NCBI RefSeq assembly: GCF_001984155.1
Contig: NZ_MTQO01000054.1
Coordinates: 1,178,001-1,242,000 of the forward strand
Length of the DNA stretch: 64,000 nucleotides
From: Actinosynnema sp. ALI-1.44
GTDB lineage: Bacteria > Actinomycetota > Actinomycetes > Mycobacteriales > Pseudonocardiaceae
Direction of reading: 5' to 3'
The notes below the pieces were generated by a model. The model saw only the letters and a list, made by a program, of their open reading frames with translations, was not told where the DNA came from and made no database searches. The first letter of the stretch is position 1, and every line of letters begins with the position of its first letter. This document shows, piece after piece, positions 7,925-16,678 of the stretch. The position numbers and the translations under genes were made by a program.

Positions 7925-8997
7925 CGGATGACTCCGCTGTCGAGCGCCGCGTGAGCCGGGTTCAGGCGGGGCGGCTCGTAGTCGTGTGGCTGGGCGAAGA
8001 CCAGGACGTCGGAGTGGATGCGCCGATGAGGCTCGGGCAGCCCGCGCACGGCCGCGCGGCGACGAGCGCGTGCCTCGTTCCCGGCATCCGGGCCGCCGGG
8101 TTCGGAGAGGGATTCGGCGGCGAACCGTCCGCCGCGCACCGGCGTGTGCAGGGCCACGATGTGCTGGAGGTAGAGCAGGTCGGCGTTCTGCGCTGAGGCC
8201 ACGACCGCCCCGGTCGGGTCGATCAGCTCACCCGCAGGCCAGTCACAGTGGGTAAGCACGACGAGGATCCCGCCGACCCGCAGCAACCGGGCCGCGACCA
8301 ACGCCACCAGGTCGCTGGACTGGTCGCCGCCGTCCTCGGGACGCAGGCTCGTGATGATCAGATCCGTGTCCGCCGGGCCGTCCTCGGCACCGTCCAGGAG
8401 GCCGTCGCTAACGTCCGAACCGGACGGCGGGTAGACGGGCGCAGCGGAGTGGTCGGAGTCGCCGATGAGGTCGGCCCAGAACGGTCGCGCTCCGGGACCG
8501 GTTGTGGTCGGGTCCGCCGCGACGCGCACCACGCGGCCGGTCCGGTCGAGCCCCTCGACGGCGGCGAGTGCCTCGGCTAGCGCGTGGTCCGGCTCGGTTG
8601 CCGGGGCATGGTCGATCACTGCGTCCGCGCCGACTGGAACCAGTCGCGCGTGGCCGTCTTCGGTCGGCCAGGCCAGGAGCGCGACCCTGCTGCCGGGCTT
8701 GCTGAACGAGCTGACGATCTTGCCAAGGATCGGTTGCGGCCAGGCCGTGCCGAGGTCGATCGGAGCCGGGCCGGCCGTCCAGACCGTCGCCGGAGTCGGC
8801 GTCGTGGCCGACCCGCGTGTCCGTGAGCGGATACTCGCGGAGCCGGGCTTGGCGGGGCTGACCCGGGTGGTGGTCGACGCGGTCGGATACGGGCGGCGGT
8901 CGCCGCCGCGGCGGGAGCCTGTGCGGGTGCTCGCCGGGCGGGTGGTGTCGCCGCGCCGCTTCGGTCCGCGGTTCGCGGAGTGGTCGGCCTGGGTCAT
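7921..8997 (-). CDS. Methyltransferase-fold partner protein, probably inactive
   Basis: About 358 aa from the ATG at 8997, chosen because a GAGGATT site precedes it; the frame itself opens at 9078. A basic disordered N-terminus (~90 residues) is followed by a Rossmann-like domain: ILGKIVSSFSKPGSRVALLAWP, a DLIITSLRPEDG segment where a methyltransferase would have its catalytic motif, and LRVGGILVVLTHCDW. The SAM-binding GxG motif and a DPPY-type motif are not visible. It is the first gene of the methyltransferase operon. A specificity or scaffold role is possible but not shown. Confidence 0.6.
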   Translation of the reverse strand: MTQADHSANRGPKRRGDTTRPASTRTGSRRGGDRRPYPTASTTTRVSPAKPGSASIRSRTRGSATTPTPATVWTAGPAPIDLGTAWPQPILGKIVSSFSKPGSRVALLAWPTEDGHARLVPVGADAVIDHAPATEPDHALAEALAAVEGLDRTGRVVRVAADPTTTGPGARPFWADLIGDSDHSAAPVYPPSGSDVSDGLLDGAEDGPADTDLIITSLRPEDGGDQSSDLVALVAARLLRVGGILVVLTHCDWPAGELIDPTGAVVASAQNADLLYLQHIVALHTPVRGGRFAAESLSEPGGPDAGNEARARRRAAVRGLPEPHRRIHSDVLVFAQPHDYEPPRLNPAHAALDSGVIR

Positions 8998-9294
8998 GGA
9001 ATCCTCGCAGTACCGGTGGGATGCGCGCCGCGATCCGTGGCGCCCTGTGACACCCCCCGACTCCGAAAAACGACCCACTTTTCCAGTGCTGTTATCTAAT
9101 ATTTATCAACCAATATTCCATTGACACAGACGAAGAACGCGCACAAGGATCGCGCATGTACGCCCGCGTGGAGTCACCCTCGGGGGCTCGCCGTGCGGTC
9201 GCCGTCGCCCTCACTTTCTCGACGACTGCCAAGGTGGAGGCGGTCGCGAACTGCGACACCGTGGACCCGGCCTTCTCAACCTATTACCGGATCG

Positions 9295-9491
9295 CCACCA
9301 AAACGCCACAAAATTATGTTATGCCAGCTAGAAGCCTACTTCAGATGATCATTATATGATCTTGATGGGCCGCTTCGACGGCGCCCCGTTGTAGACGGTA
9401 TTTGATCTTTGTTGCGGCCGAGACCGTGCCTCCAAGATCGTCGGTGGCGTTTTGGAAGTCGTTTGGTGGCGGTTTCGTGGCGTTTTGGTGG
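9295..9491. repeat. Long-spaced inverted repeat with an extra direct copy
   Basis: CCACCAAAACGCCAC at 9295-9309 is exactly complementary to 9477-9491. A third copy of the core GGTGGCGTTTTGG lies at 9443-9455, in the same direction as the second. The copies fall between the palindrome and the first transfer gene. Confidence 0.55.
9347..9361. repeat. Operator-like palindrome GATCAT-TAT-ATGATC
   Basis: A perfect inverted repeat (9347-9352 with 9356-9361) around a 3-base centre, in an A/T-rich stretch about 190 bases before the transfer operon. Its size and symmetry suit a dimeric repressor site. Confidence 0.5.
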
Positions 9492-9548
9492 ACCTGATTT
9501 GGCTTCCTTGCCTGGTCGATGTTTCTCCGACCACGCAAAGGAGCCGAC

Positions 9549-10604
9549 ATGGCCCCGAATCGCATATCTCACCGCACGCCATTCGAGCGTGATTCTCTGC
9601 CGCTGGATTCCGCACGCACGGCGTTCGAGTGGTTGGTCACCGGGCCGAGCCCGGTCTCGATCGAAGGCTGGCGCTTCCCCGGTCTTCCCCGGCGCCGGGT
9701 GCCCTTGGACGAACTGCGGGACCTACTGCTCGACGCCAACCTCCCGATGTCGACCGTGGACCCGATCTGGGTCCACCTGGTCACCCGCTCCCGCGACGAA
9801 GGCGGCACCTGGACCGTCGCGTGCGTCGGCGTCGCGCTGCCCGCGCTGTTCGCCATCGCCGCCGAGTTGTCAGCGCCCTACGCCGACGACCACCGCGACA
9901 TCCACGCCGCGATCCTGACCGGCTTCCTCTCCGAGCTGGCCACCATCGACCTCGCCCGGCCGTGGGTCATGTGGCGGCTGCGCTGCGCCGGGCTGCGCGC
10001 GGGACACCTGTTCATCCGCGACGCGCTCGACCGCCCGATGCCCACCGACGAGGACTTCCACTCCAGCGAACCCACCCCGCCGTGGGGACATCCGGACTTC
10101 GTCCTCGCCCGCGCCGTGGCCGACGGAGCGATCACCGGCGACGAGGCCGAACTGATCGGCTCCACCCGCCTCGAGGACACCACGCTCACCGCCGCCGCCG
10201 CCGACCGTGGCGTCAAGGTCACCGCCCTGCACTGGGTCCGCAGCCACGCCGAAGCACGCCTGCTCGCCTGGCTCACCGACCAGGCGCCGCACGACGACCC
10301 CGCCGACCGCCGCGAGCGCGACGTGGAGATCCGCGCGGTGAACGCGACTACCGTCACCGACGCCGCGAACAAGATCGCCAGAGCGCCGCATCGGGCAGCC
10401 CGAAAGTCACGCATGGTGACCAGGATCGACGGAAAGTCGTCGGTCACGGTTCGGTCACGCGTCTGGAAAAACGCCCCTGAATCCGGAGTCGAGGGCTGCG
10501 GGAGGACCCCAGCCGCTCCCGCGCACACCACCTCGCTCGACCGCTCGACCGCAACACCCCGGCGGTTGTCGAGCACGACTCCGGAGGTGCCGCGATGCGC
10601 CTGA
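9549..10604 (+). CDS. Sigma-factor-like helix-turn-helix protein heading the transfer operon
   Basis: About 351 aa. The start is the ATG at 9549 after AAAGGAGCCGAC; an in-frame ATG at 9519 has no ribosome binding site. The middle (about residues 185-255) resembles sigma-70 region 4: DFVLARAVADGAITGDEAELIGSTRL, then TLTAAAADRGVKVTALHWVRSHAEARLLAWL, a helix-turn-helix. The upstream part is helical with no region 2 I can recognise. The C-terminal ~80 residues look disordered and may be read-through of non-conserved sequence. It is first in the operon, with its end overlapping the next start (ATGCGCCTGA). A role in element gene expression is likely but unproven. Confidence 0.6.
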   Translation: MAPNRISHRTPFERDSLPLDSARTAFEWLVTGPSPVSIEGWRFPGLPRRRVPLDELRDLLLDANLPMSTVDPIWVHLVTRSRDEGGTWTVACVGVALPALFAIAAELSAPYADDHRDIHAAILTGFLSELATIDLARPWVMWRLRCAGLRAGHLFIRDALDRPMPTDEDFHSSEPTPPWGHPDFVLARAVADGAITGDEAELIGSTRLEDTTLTAAAADRGVKVTALHWVRSHAEARLLAWLTDQAPHDDPADRRERDVEIRAVNATTVTDAANKIARAPHRAARKSRMVTRIDGKSSVTVRSRVWKNAPESGVEGCGRTPAAPAHTTSLDRSTATPRRLSSTTPEVPRCA

Positions 10605-11125
10605 TCCCTTCGCCCGTCCGCCGCCGGCACGGCCGCCGCATCGGCGACCGTCGGCCTCGCTGCGGACCCGTCACCCACCCTCTCGTGGCGGCTCGCCGAG
10701 TCCCGCGAGCGAACTCCTGCATCTCTCAGCCGTGCAGCGGCAGCACCGTCATACCTCGGATGTCGTCCACTGCGTCGGCGGGCCGCCGGACTGCGCTTCG
10801 GCGCACGTTCGTGGTGGTCATCGGCGTGGTCGTGGTGGCGCTGTTCGTGCCGGTCTCGGCCGCGCACGCGGACACCGTGGTGCTCGCCCTGGCCGGGTCT
10901 GTCGATCAGGTTCTGACCAACATCCGCAACTGGGTGATGGGCATCCTCGCCGGTCTGGCGACGGTGTTCCTGTCCATCGGCGGGGTCCGCCGGGTGATGG
11001 GCGGCGGCGATCCTGGCGAGCAGGAGAAGGCCAAGGAGTGCTTCAAAGCCGCCGCGATCGGCTACGGCCTGGCCGCGCTCGCACCCCTGGTCGTCACTGT
11101 CCTCAAGGGCATCGTGGGGGCCTGA
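10595..11125 (+). CDS. Pilin-like / VirB2-like membrane protein of the transfer system
   Basis: A 176-aa protein. After a long basic N-terminus (~68 residues) comes a signal-anchor (TFVVVIGVVVVALFVPVSAAHA) and then two hydrophobic helices (NWVMGILAGLATVFLSIGGV and AAIGYGLAALAPLVVTVLKGIV) joined by a charged loop (RRVMGGGDPGEQEKAKECF). Two helices after a cleavable signal is the VirB2/TrbC pilin layout, and the GGVRRVMGGGDPGEQEKAK loop is typical of actinobacterial conjugation pilin-like proteins. The ATG follows GGAGGTGCCGCG. An internal start nearer 10760 would give a more usual length. Confidence 0.65.
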   Translation: MRLIPSPVRRRHGRRIGDRRPRCGPVTHPLVAARRVPRANSCISQPCSGSTVIPRMSSTASAGRRTALRRTFVVVIGVVVVALFVPVSAAHADTVVLALAGSVDQVLTNIRNWVMGILAGLATVFLSIGGVRRVMGGGDPGEQEKAKECFKAAAIGYGLAALAPLVVTVLKGIVGA

Positions 11126-11128
11126 GCC

Positions 11129-13402
11129 ATGTCCACGACCAGGCCCACTTGTCGTCGGACACCGGCCGCTCCGATCGTCCGCAGCCTGCGCTCGGACGAG
11201 CCCGTGCAGGCTCGCCCGGAAGCCACCGGTGCCCACCGAGAACTGCTCGCGCCCTCGCCCGCGAGCACCACCGGGCGCGCCTGTGGCCAGCGCACCCGGC
11301 CCCGTCGCTGGGTCAGGCGGCTGCGCATGACGCGACGCCGGGCGATCGTGATGCTGGCGCTGAGCCTGGTCGTCCTGTTGGGCGGCACTCTCGCGGTCAG
11401 CGCCGCCACACCCGGCCATGGTCCGGTCGCCGCGCAGCCCGCACCGACTCCACCCGAGCCGAGCTCGAATCCACTGGCGCCGGTCCCGACGGACAACCCG
11501 TGCCCATCGGGTTCGCCGTTGCCGGTCTGTCACCTGCCCGCCCCGACTACAACACCGCCGCTCACGGGCATTCCGCTGCCCATTCCGACCGGGTCGCCCA
11601 CCTCGTCGCCCTGCATTCCCGGCCCTTTTCAGCCTCCTTGCCAACCGCCTTCCAGCAGCTCCCCGGTCCCGTGCACGGGTGAGGGCTGCATCCCCCAGCC
11701 ATCGACTTCCGCGCCGCCGACCGGTCCTGGCAACGGACAACCCGGCCCACCGGGCAAGGAGGAGGACAACTGCGGGATCACCGATATCGGTGCCTGCATC
11801 ACCGAGGCGATCAACGCGTTCTTCCGAGGGATTGTCACCGCCGCGCTGAACCCGCTGCTGGACTTGCTGTCCAAGACCCTGCTGACCACCCCGATGCCCG
11901 ACAAGCTGCCCAGGATCGGGGAGCTGTGGGACAACTCCTGGCAGATCCTGCTCGTCTGCTACGGGCTGCTGATCCTCATCGGCGGGATCCTGGTGATGGG
12001 GTACCAGACCCTGCAGACCCGGCACTCGGTCAAGGAGATCGCGCCCCGGATCGTGGTCGGGTTCCTCGCCGGAGCGCTGTCGCTCTGGGCGGCGACCAAA
12101 GCCATCGCGATCGCCAACGGACTGGCCCAAGCGGTGATGGGCGGCGGCCTGGACGCCAGCTCGGCCGGCGAGACACTGCGCAACCTCATCCTCGGGTCGC
12201 TCAACGGCGGCATCTTCATCATCTTCATTGGCATCTTTCTCGCCGGGATGCTGATCGTCCTGCTGGTCACCTACATCGTGCGGGTCGCGATCACGGTGGT
12301 CCTGCTCGCCGGGGCACCGCTCGCGCTGATGTTCCATGCGCTCCCGCACACCGAGGGCATCGCGCGCTGGTGGTGGAAAGCGTTCGGTGGCTGCCTGGCC
12401 ATCCAGGTCGGTCAGTCCCTGACGTTGATCACCGCGATGAAGGTGTTCCTCGCGCCCGGCGGGTTCACCCTGTTCGGCCCGACCGTGAGTGGGCTGGTCA
12501 ACCTGCTGGTCGCGCTCGCGCTGATGTACATCCTGTTCAAGATCCCGTTCTGGGTGCTGTCCTCGGTCAAAGGCACCGGCGGTCGCTCGATCCTGGGCTC
12601 GATCGTGCGTGGCTTCATCGCCTACAAGACCTTTGGTCTGCTCGGTGGCCGAGGCGGCGGTGGCCGCAAGTCACGCCCGTCCGGCGGCGGCGGTGGTGGT
12701 GGCCGCGGTCGCGGAGGAAACGGTGGCGGCGGTGGTCGCGGACCGGCGGACCCCTACGCCCACGCTCGCACCGCCGCTGACTGCCAGTACGTGCTCCCGC
12801 TGGTCGGTGTGCGTCGCAGCCGTCCGGCTGCCAAGCCCAAGCCCACTCCCGCGCTGAAACCGAAGGCCGGGCAGGGCCGCCAGTTGGCGTTGCCGCTCGG
12901 GGACGACTGGCCGGAGATCAAGCCGGTTCGCGGGCGCGATGGCCAGTACCGGTTGCCGATGGACGCCGAGCGGGTCAAGTCGGCGCCGCCTCCGGCATCA
13001 CCGAACCAGCCGGGCGGTCGGCGTCGGGGCGGGCAGCAATTGGAGCTGCCGTTCGACCCGTACAAGGGCAACCGGCCGACCCGCTCCGGGCAGTACCCGC
13101 TGCCACTGGACGGCGTGCGCCGCACACCGCGGCCGTCGACCCCACCACCGGCGGCACCCCCGGCTCGAGCACGCGGCACGCAGCTGGAGCTGCCGTTCGA
13201 CCCGTACAAGGGCAACCGGGCAACCCGCTCCGGGCAGTACCCGCTCCCGCTGGACGGCGTGCGCCGCACACCGCGCCCATCGACCCCGCCACCCGCACGA
13301 CCGGCCTCGCCCGCCGGGCAGCAGCTCCGGCTCCCGCTGGACCTGCCGAAACCACCACGGCGTCCCTCGCCGCCACCACCCAAGCCCGGAGGTAAGTCGT
13401 GA
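11129..13402 (+). CDS. TrbL/VirB6-like polytopic conjugation protein with a repeat tail
   Basis: A 757-aa membrane protein, probably the inner channel subunit of the transfer apparatus. Residues ~65-90 are a hydrophobic segment (IVMLALSLVVLLGGTLAV), followed by a proline-rich external stretch to ~205. About six membrane helices lie between 225 and 475, in TrbL/VirB6 style (WQILLVCYGLLILIGGILVMGY, IFIIFIGIFLAGMLIVLLVTYIV). A glycine/arginine-rich linker (~500-540) leads to a cytoplasmic tail built of repeats with a Q-(Y/L)-x-LP-(L/F/M) core and an LPFDPYKGN motif. It lies between the pilin-like and PrgI-like genes with 3-base spacing and a GTGA overlap. Confidence 0.8.
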   Translation: MSTTRPTCRRTPAAPIVRSLRSDEPVQARPEATGAHRELLAPSPASTTGRACGQRTRPRRWVRRLRMTRRRAIVMLALSLVVLLGGTLAVSAATPGHGPVAAQPAPTPPEPSSNPLAPVPTDNPCPSGSPLPVCHLPAPTTTPPLTGIPLPIPTGSPTSSPCIPGPFQPPCQPPSSSSPVPCTGEGCIPQPSTSAPPTGPGNGQPGPPGKEEDNCGITDIGACITEAINAFFRGIVTAALNPLLDLLSKTLLTTPMPDKLPRIGELWDNSWQILLVCYGLLILIGGILVMGYQTLQTRHSVKEIAPRIVVGFLAGALSLWAATKAIAIANGLAQAVMGGGLDASSAGETLRNLILGSLNGGIFIIFIGIFLAGMLIVLLVTYIVRVAITVVLLAGAPLALMFHALPHTEGIARWWWKAFGGCLAIQVGQSLTLITAMKVFLAPGGFTLFGPTVSGLVNLLVALALMYILFKIPFWVLSSVKGTGGRSILGSIVRGFIAYKTFGLLGGRGGGGRKSRPSGGGGGGGRGRGGNGGGGGRGPADPYAHARTAADCQYVLPLVGVRRSRPAAKPKPTPALKPKAGQGRQLALPLGDDWPEIKPVRGRDGQYRLPMDAERVKSAPPPASPNQPGGRRRGGQQLELPFDPYKGNRPTRSGQYPLPLDGVRRTPRPSTPPPAAPPARARGTQLELPFDPYKGNRATRSGQYPLPLDGVRRTPRPSTPPPARPASPAGQQLRLPLDLPKPPRRPSPPPPKPGGKS
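13042..13289 (+). repeat. Two ~100-bp tandem direct repeats in the TrbL-like tail
   Basis: Bases 13042-13145 and 13186-13289 are nearly identical (period 144), each encoding the LPFDPYKGN...SGQYPLPLDGVRR unit. More degenerate units lie upstream (QYVLPL, QLALPL, QYRLPM) and downstream (QLRLPL). Such repeats can expand or contract by slippage. Confidence 0.75.
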
Positions 13403-14670
13403 CTACACCCATTCGTATCCCCGCCGACGTCGACATGGCCGACAAAGTGATCGGCCCCTTGACTGCCCGCCAACTCGCGATCCTCGCGGTGACCGGCCTG
13501 GTGCTCTACGCCGGGTGGACCACCACTCGCGCGGTGCTGCCGCTGCCCGTGTTTCTCGCGCTGGCTATCCCCATCGGGGTGAGCGCGGCGGTCATCGCGC
13601 TCGGCCAGCGCGACGGGATCTCGATGGACCGGCTCCTGGTCGCCGCGATCCGGCAACGCATCGGACCGCGCCACCGCGTGGCCGCCCCCGAAGGCGTTCG
13701 CCTCGCGCCGGAATGGCTCACCAGCCAGACCGCCGCCACGAGCGCGAGCCGGACCGCGGGCACCGGCAAGGGCAAGTCGGTCAAGGCCAGGAGCAAAGCG
13801 GCGGCGGCTGAGCAGATCTCGCCGTCGGCGTTGCGGCTGCCCGCCGAGGCAGTCACCGACACCGGCGTGGTCGACCTGGGCACCGACGGCCTGGCCGTCG
13901 TCGCGGTCGCTTCGACGGTGAACTTCGCGCTGCGGACACCGTCCGAGCAGGAGTCCCTGGTCGCGTCGTTCGGCCGCTACCTGAACAGCCTGACCGCGCC
14001 CGTGCAGGTGCTGGTCCGCACCGAACGACTCGACCTGTCCGGCCAGATCGCCGAGCTACGGGCACGCGCGGGCGGCCTGCCACACCCGGCGCTGGAAGCA
14101 GCCGCCGTCGAGCACGCCGACTACCTGGTGCAGCTCGGCGAGCAGACCGACCTGCTACGGCGCCAGGTGCTGTTGATCCTGCGCGAACCGATGGGTGCCG
14201 CTGGGCCGGCCGATGGGCTCGGCGGTCTCGGCCGGCTGGCGGTGTTGTCCTCGCTGACCCGCGGCAAGCGTCGCGCGAATGCCGAGACCACCCAGGCGAG
14301 CGCCGGGGCACGACGGGCGGCGGAGTCACGGCTGGTGCGCCGCCTCAGCGAGGCGATCGAGCTGCTCGCGCCCGCCGGGATCGTGGTCACCCCGCTGGAC
14401 GCCGGGCAGGCCACCGCCGTGCTCGCCTCGGCCTGCAACCCCGACACCCTGCTGCCGCCCTCGGCGGCCCTGGCCGGTGCCGACGAGGTCATCACCACCG
14501 CCGGCGGCACCGACCTGGACGACGGCGACCTCGCCGAGGACCGCGCGTTCTGGCAGGGCGACGGCCGTGCCGCGGTCGACCAGGACGACTACGGCGCGGA
14601 CGACGGCGAGGTCGACGACGGGGACTACGAGGACGAAGACGACGACTACCCGGAGAGGGGACGGTTGTGA
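13399..14670 (+). CDS. PrgI-family conjugation protein
   Basis: A 423-aa protein with a GTG start overlapping the previous stop (GTGA). The N-terminus is the PrgI signature: IRIPADVDMADKVIGPLTARQLAIL, then two membrane helices (ILAVTGLVLYAGW and VFLALAIPIGVSAAVIAL) within the first ~70 residues, corresponding to VirB3. The remaining ~330 residues are cytoplasmic, in the style of actinobacterial SCO6880-like proteins in which PrgI is fused to a long tail. The C-terminus is strongly acidic (DDGDLAEDRAF...DDDYPERG). It precedes the VirB4 ATPase, its usual partner, with another GTGA overlap. Confidence 0.8.
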   Translation: MTTPIRIPADVDMADKVIGPLTARQLAILAVTGLVLYAGWTTTRAVLPLPVFLALAIPIGVSAAVIALGQRDGISMDRLLVAAIRQRIGPRHRVAAPEGVRLAPEWLTSQTAATSASRTAGTGKGKSVKARSKAAAAEQISPSALRLPAEAVTDTGVVDLGTDGLAVVAVASTVNFALRTPSEQESLVASFGRYLNSLTAPVQVLVRTERLDLSGQIAELRARAGGLPHPALEAAAVEHADYLVQLGEQTDLLRRQVLLILREPMGAAGPADGLGGLGRLAVLSSLTRGKRRANAETTQASAGARRAAESRLVRRLSEAIELLAPAGIVVTPLDAGQATAVLASACNPDTLLPPSAALAGADEVITTAGGTDLDDGDLAEDRAFWQGDGRAAVDQDDYGADDGEVDDGDYEDEDDDYPERGRL

Positions 14671-16622
14671 TCGCCACCCGAACACGGCGCGGCCAGCGCC
14701 GTCCCAACACTCGGCCCGCCGCGCACCACCGGGCAGCCGCGTTCACACCGGACGCCCTGTCCGTCGGCGCACGGCATCTCGAGGTCGGCAACGAGTGGGT
14801 GTCCAGCTTCGCCGTGACGGGGTTCCCGCGTGAGGTGCACCCCGGCTGGCTCGCCCCTCTGTTGACCTACCCCGGCCGCCTCGACGTCGCGCTGCACGTC
14901 GAGCCGATCGACCCGGCCACCGCCGCCGCCAGGTTGAAGAAGCAGCTCGCCAAACTCGAGTCAGGCCGGCGGCACACCGCCGAGCACGGCCGCCTGTATG
15001 ACCCGCAGGTCGAAGCCGCCACCGAAGACGCCTATGACCTGTCCTCCCGCGTGGCGCGCGGCGAAGGGAAGCTGTTCCGCGTCGGGCTGTACCTCACCAT
15101 CCACGCCCCGTCCGAGCGGGCGCTGGCCGACGAGGTGGCGGCGTTGCGCTCGCTGGCGGCGAGCCTGCTGCTGGACGCCAAGCACACCACCTACCGGTCA
15201 CTGCAGGGCTGGGTGTCGACCCTGCCGATGGGCCTCGATCTGATCGGGATGCGCCGCACCTTCGACACCTCGGCGCTCTCGGCGGCGTTCCCGTTCACCT
15301 CGCCGGACCTGCCCGCGGCCGACCCGACCTCGGTGGCCGCCCCGTCGGGCGTGCTCTACGGCTACAACGTCGGATCACAGGGGCTGGTGCACTGGGACCG
15401 TTTCGGCGAAGGGATGCACAACCACAACAGCGTGATCCTCGGGCGTAGCGGCGCGGGCAAGTCCTACCTGGTCAAGCTCGAACTCCTGCGCAGCCTGTAC
15501 CGGGGAATCGAGATCGCGGTCGTCGACCCTGAGGACGAGTACGCCCGCCTGGCCGCCGCTGTGGGCGGCACCTACGTCCATCTCGGTGCCACGGGCGTCC
15601 GGCTCAACCCGTTCGACCTGCCCATCCACACCCGCGCCGACGGCCGCCGAACGGCACCGAAAGACGCCCTGGTGCGGCGGTCGTTGTTCCTGCACACCGT
15701 CATCGCGGTGCTCGTCGGCAGCGAGTTGGAAGCCGCCGAGCGGGCCGCGCTGGACCGGGGCATCGCCGCGACGTACCAGTCGGTGGGGATCACCGCTGAC
15801 GCGCGCACGTGGACCCGGCCCTCACCGACCTTGCGGACCTTGCGCGACCAGCTGGCCACCGCGGGCCAGGCCGGCGACCAGGCCGCCGCCGAGCTCGCCG
15901 CGAGGCTGCACCCGTTCGTCGAGGGCGCATTCAAGCAACTGTTCAACGGCCCGACCACCACCAACCCCGAAGGCCACCTGGTGGTGTTCAGCCTGCGCGA
16001 CCTGCCCGACGAACTGAAAGCCATCGGCACGCTACTCACCCTGGACACGGTCTGGCGGCGGGTCTCCAACCCCGCGATTCGCCGCCCGCGCCTGGTGGTC
16101 GTCGACGAGGCGTGGCTGCTGATGAAAGAGAAGTCGGGCGCGGAATTCCTGTTCCGCATGGCCAAAGCCTCCCGCAAACATTGGGCAGGCTTGACCGTCG
16201 CGACCCAAGACACCGCCGACGTTCTCGGCAACGATCTCGGCAAAGCCGTGGTGGCCAACGCAGCGACCCAAGTGCTGCTGCGGCAAGCCTCGCAGGCCAT
16301 CGACGAAATCACCCAGACCTTCGACCTGTCGGCCGGAGAACGGCAATTCCTGCTGTCGGCCGACCGAGGCCAGGGATTGCTGTCCGCGGGCACCCAGCGC
16401 GTCGCGTTCCACAGTATCGCCTCACCCACAGAGCACTACCTCGTCACGAGCAATCCGGCCGAACTCGCCGGATACGCCGCGGACGTCGACCCCGGCGACG
16501 CCGACACCGAGGAGCAGTCCTTCGTGGACCTGGGCTTCGCCAGCGAGCAGGCATATGCGGCTGAGGGCGATGAGTTCGGTTCGTTCGATGCTGACGACGA
16601 CATCGAACTCGACGCTGCCTGA
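14667..16622 (+). CDS. VirB4/TraE-type conjugation ATPase
   Basis: A 651-aa cytoplasmic ATPase that powers assembly and substrate transfer in type IV secretion. Walker A is GRSGAGKS (about 258-265), followed by VVDPEDEY (about 290). Walker B lies in RRPRLVVVDEAWLLM (about 475-490), with VATQDTADVLG after it, and a late QLLLRQ-type segment (TQVLLRQASQAID). The N-terminal ~200 residues are the VirB4 N-domain. All key motifs are intact and the length is normal. It is coupled to the PrgI-like gene by overlap. Confidence 0.9.
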   Translation: MIATRTRRGQRRPNTRPAAHHRAAAFTPDALSVGARHLEVGNEWVSSFAVTGFPREVHPGWLAPLLTYPGRLDVALHVEPIDPATAAARLKKQLAKLESGRRHTAEHGRLYDPQVEAATEDAYDLSSRVARGEGKLFRVGLYLTIHAPSERALADEVAALRSLAASLLLDAKHTTYRSLQGWVSTLPMGLDLIGMRRTFDTSALSAAFPFTSPDLPAADPTSVAAPSGVLYGYNVGSQGLVHWDRFGEGMHNHNSVILGRSGAGKSYLVKLELLRSLYRGIEIAVVDPEDEYARLAAAVGGTYVHLGATGVRLNPFDLPIHTRADGRRTAPKDALVRRSLFLHTVIAVLVGSELEAAERAALDRGIAATYQSVGITADARTWTRPSPTLRTLRDQLATAGQAGDQAAAELAARLHPFVEGAFKQLFNGPTTTNPEGHLVVFSLRDLPDELKAIGTLLTLDTVWRRVSNPAIRRPRLVVVDEAWLLMKEKSGAEFLFRMAKASRKHWAGLTVATQDTADVLGNDLGKAVVANAATQVLLRQASQAIDEITQTFDLSAGERQFLLSADRGQGLLSAGTQRVAFHSIASPTEHYLVTSNPAELAGYAADVDPGDADTEEQSFVDLGFASEQAYAAEGDEFGSFDADDDIELDAA

Positions 16623-16678
16623 CGCTGGCCGACCCTTTTCTTGATTGAGCATTTCTTACCTTCTTGGAAGGACCCGTC

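Larger units (their letters stand above)
8998..9548. promoter_or_regulatory. Divergent control region, possible oriT or operator region
   Basis: 551 bases between the divergent methyltransferase and transfer operons, clearly richer in A/T than the genes. It contains AATATT palindromes around 9100-9117, a perfect 6-bp palindrome and repeated TGGCGTTTTGG blocks (listed separately). No gene is supported here. The place, between the establishment genes and the transfer operon, fits a transfer origin or master promoter; this is inference. Confidence 0.5.

Noticed and set aside
9878-12349. 823-codon leftward frame through the start of the transfer operon.
   Set aside because: Antisense of intact transfer genes with recognised domains; His/Asp/Arg/Gly-rich composition.
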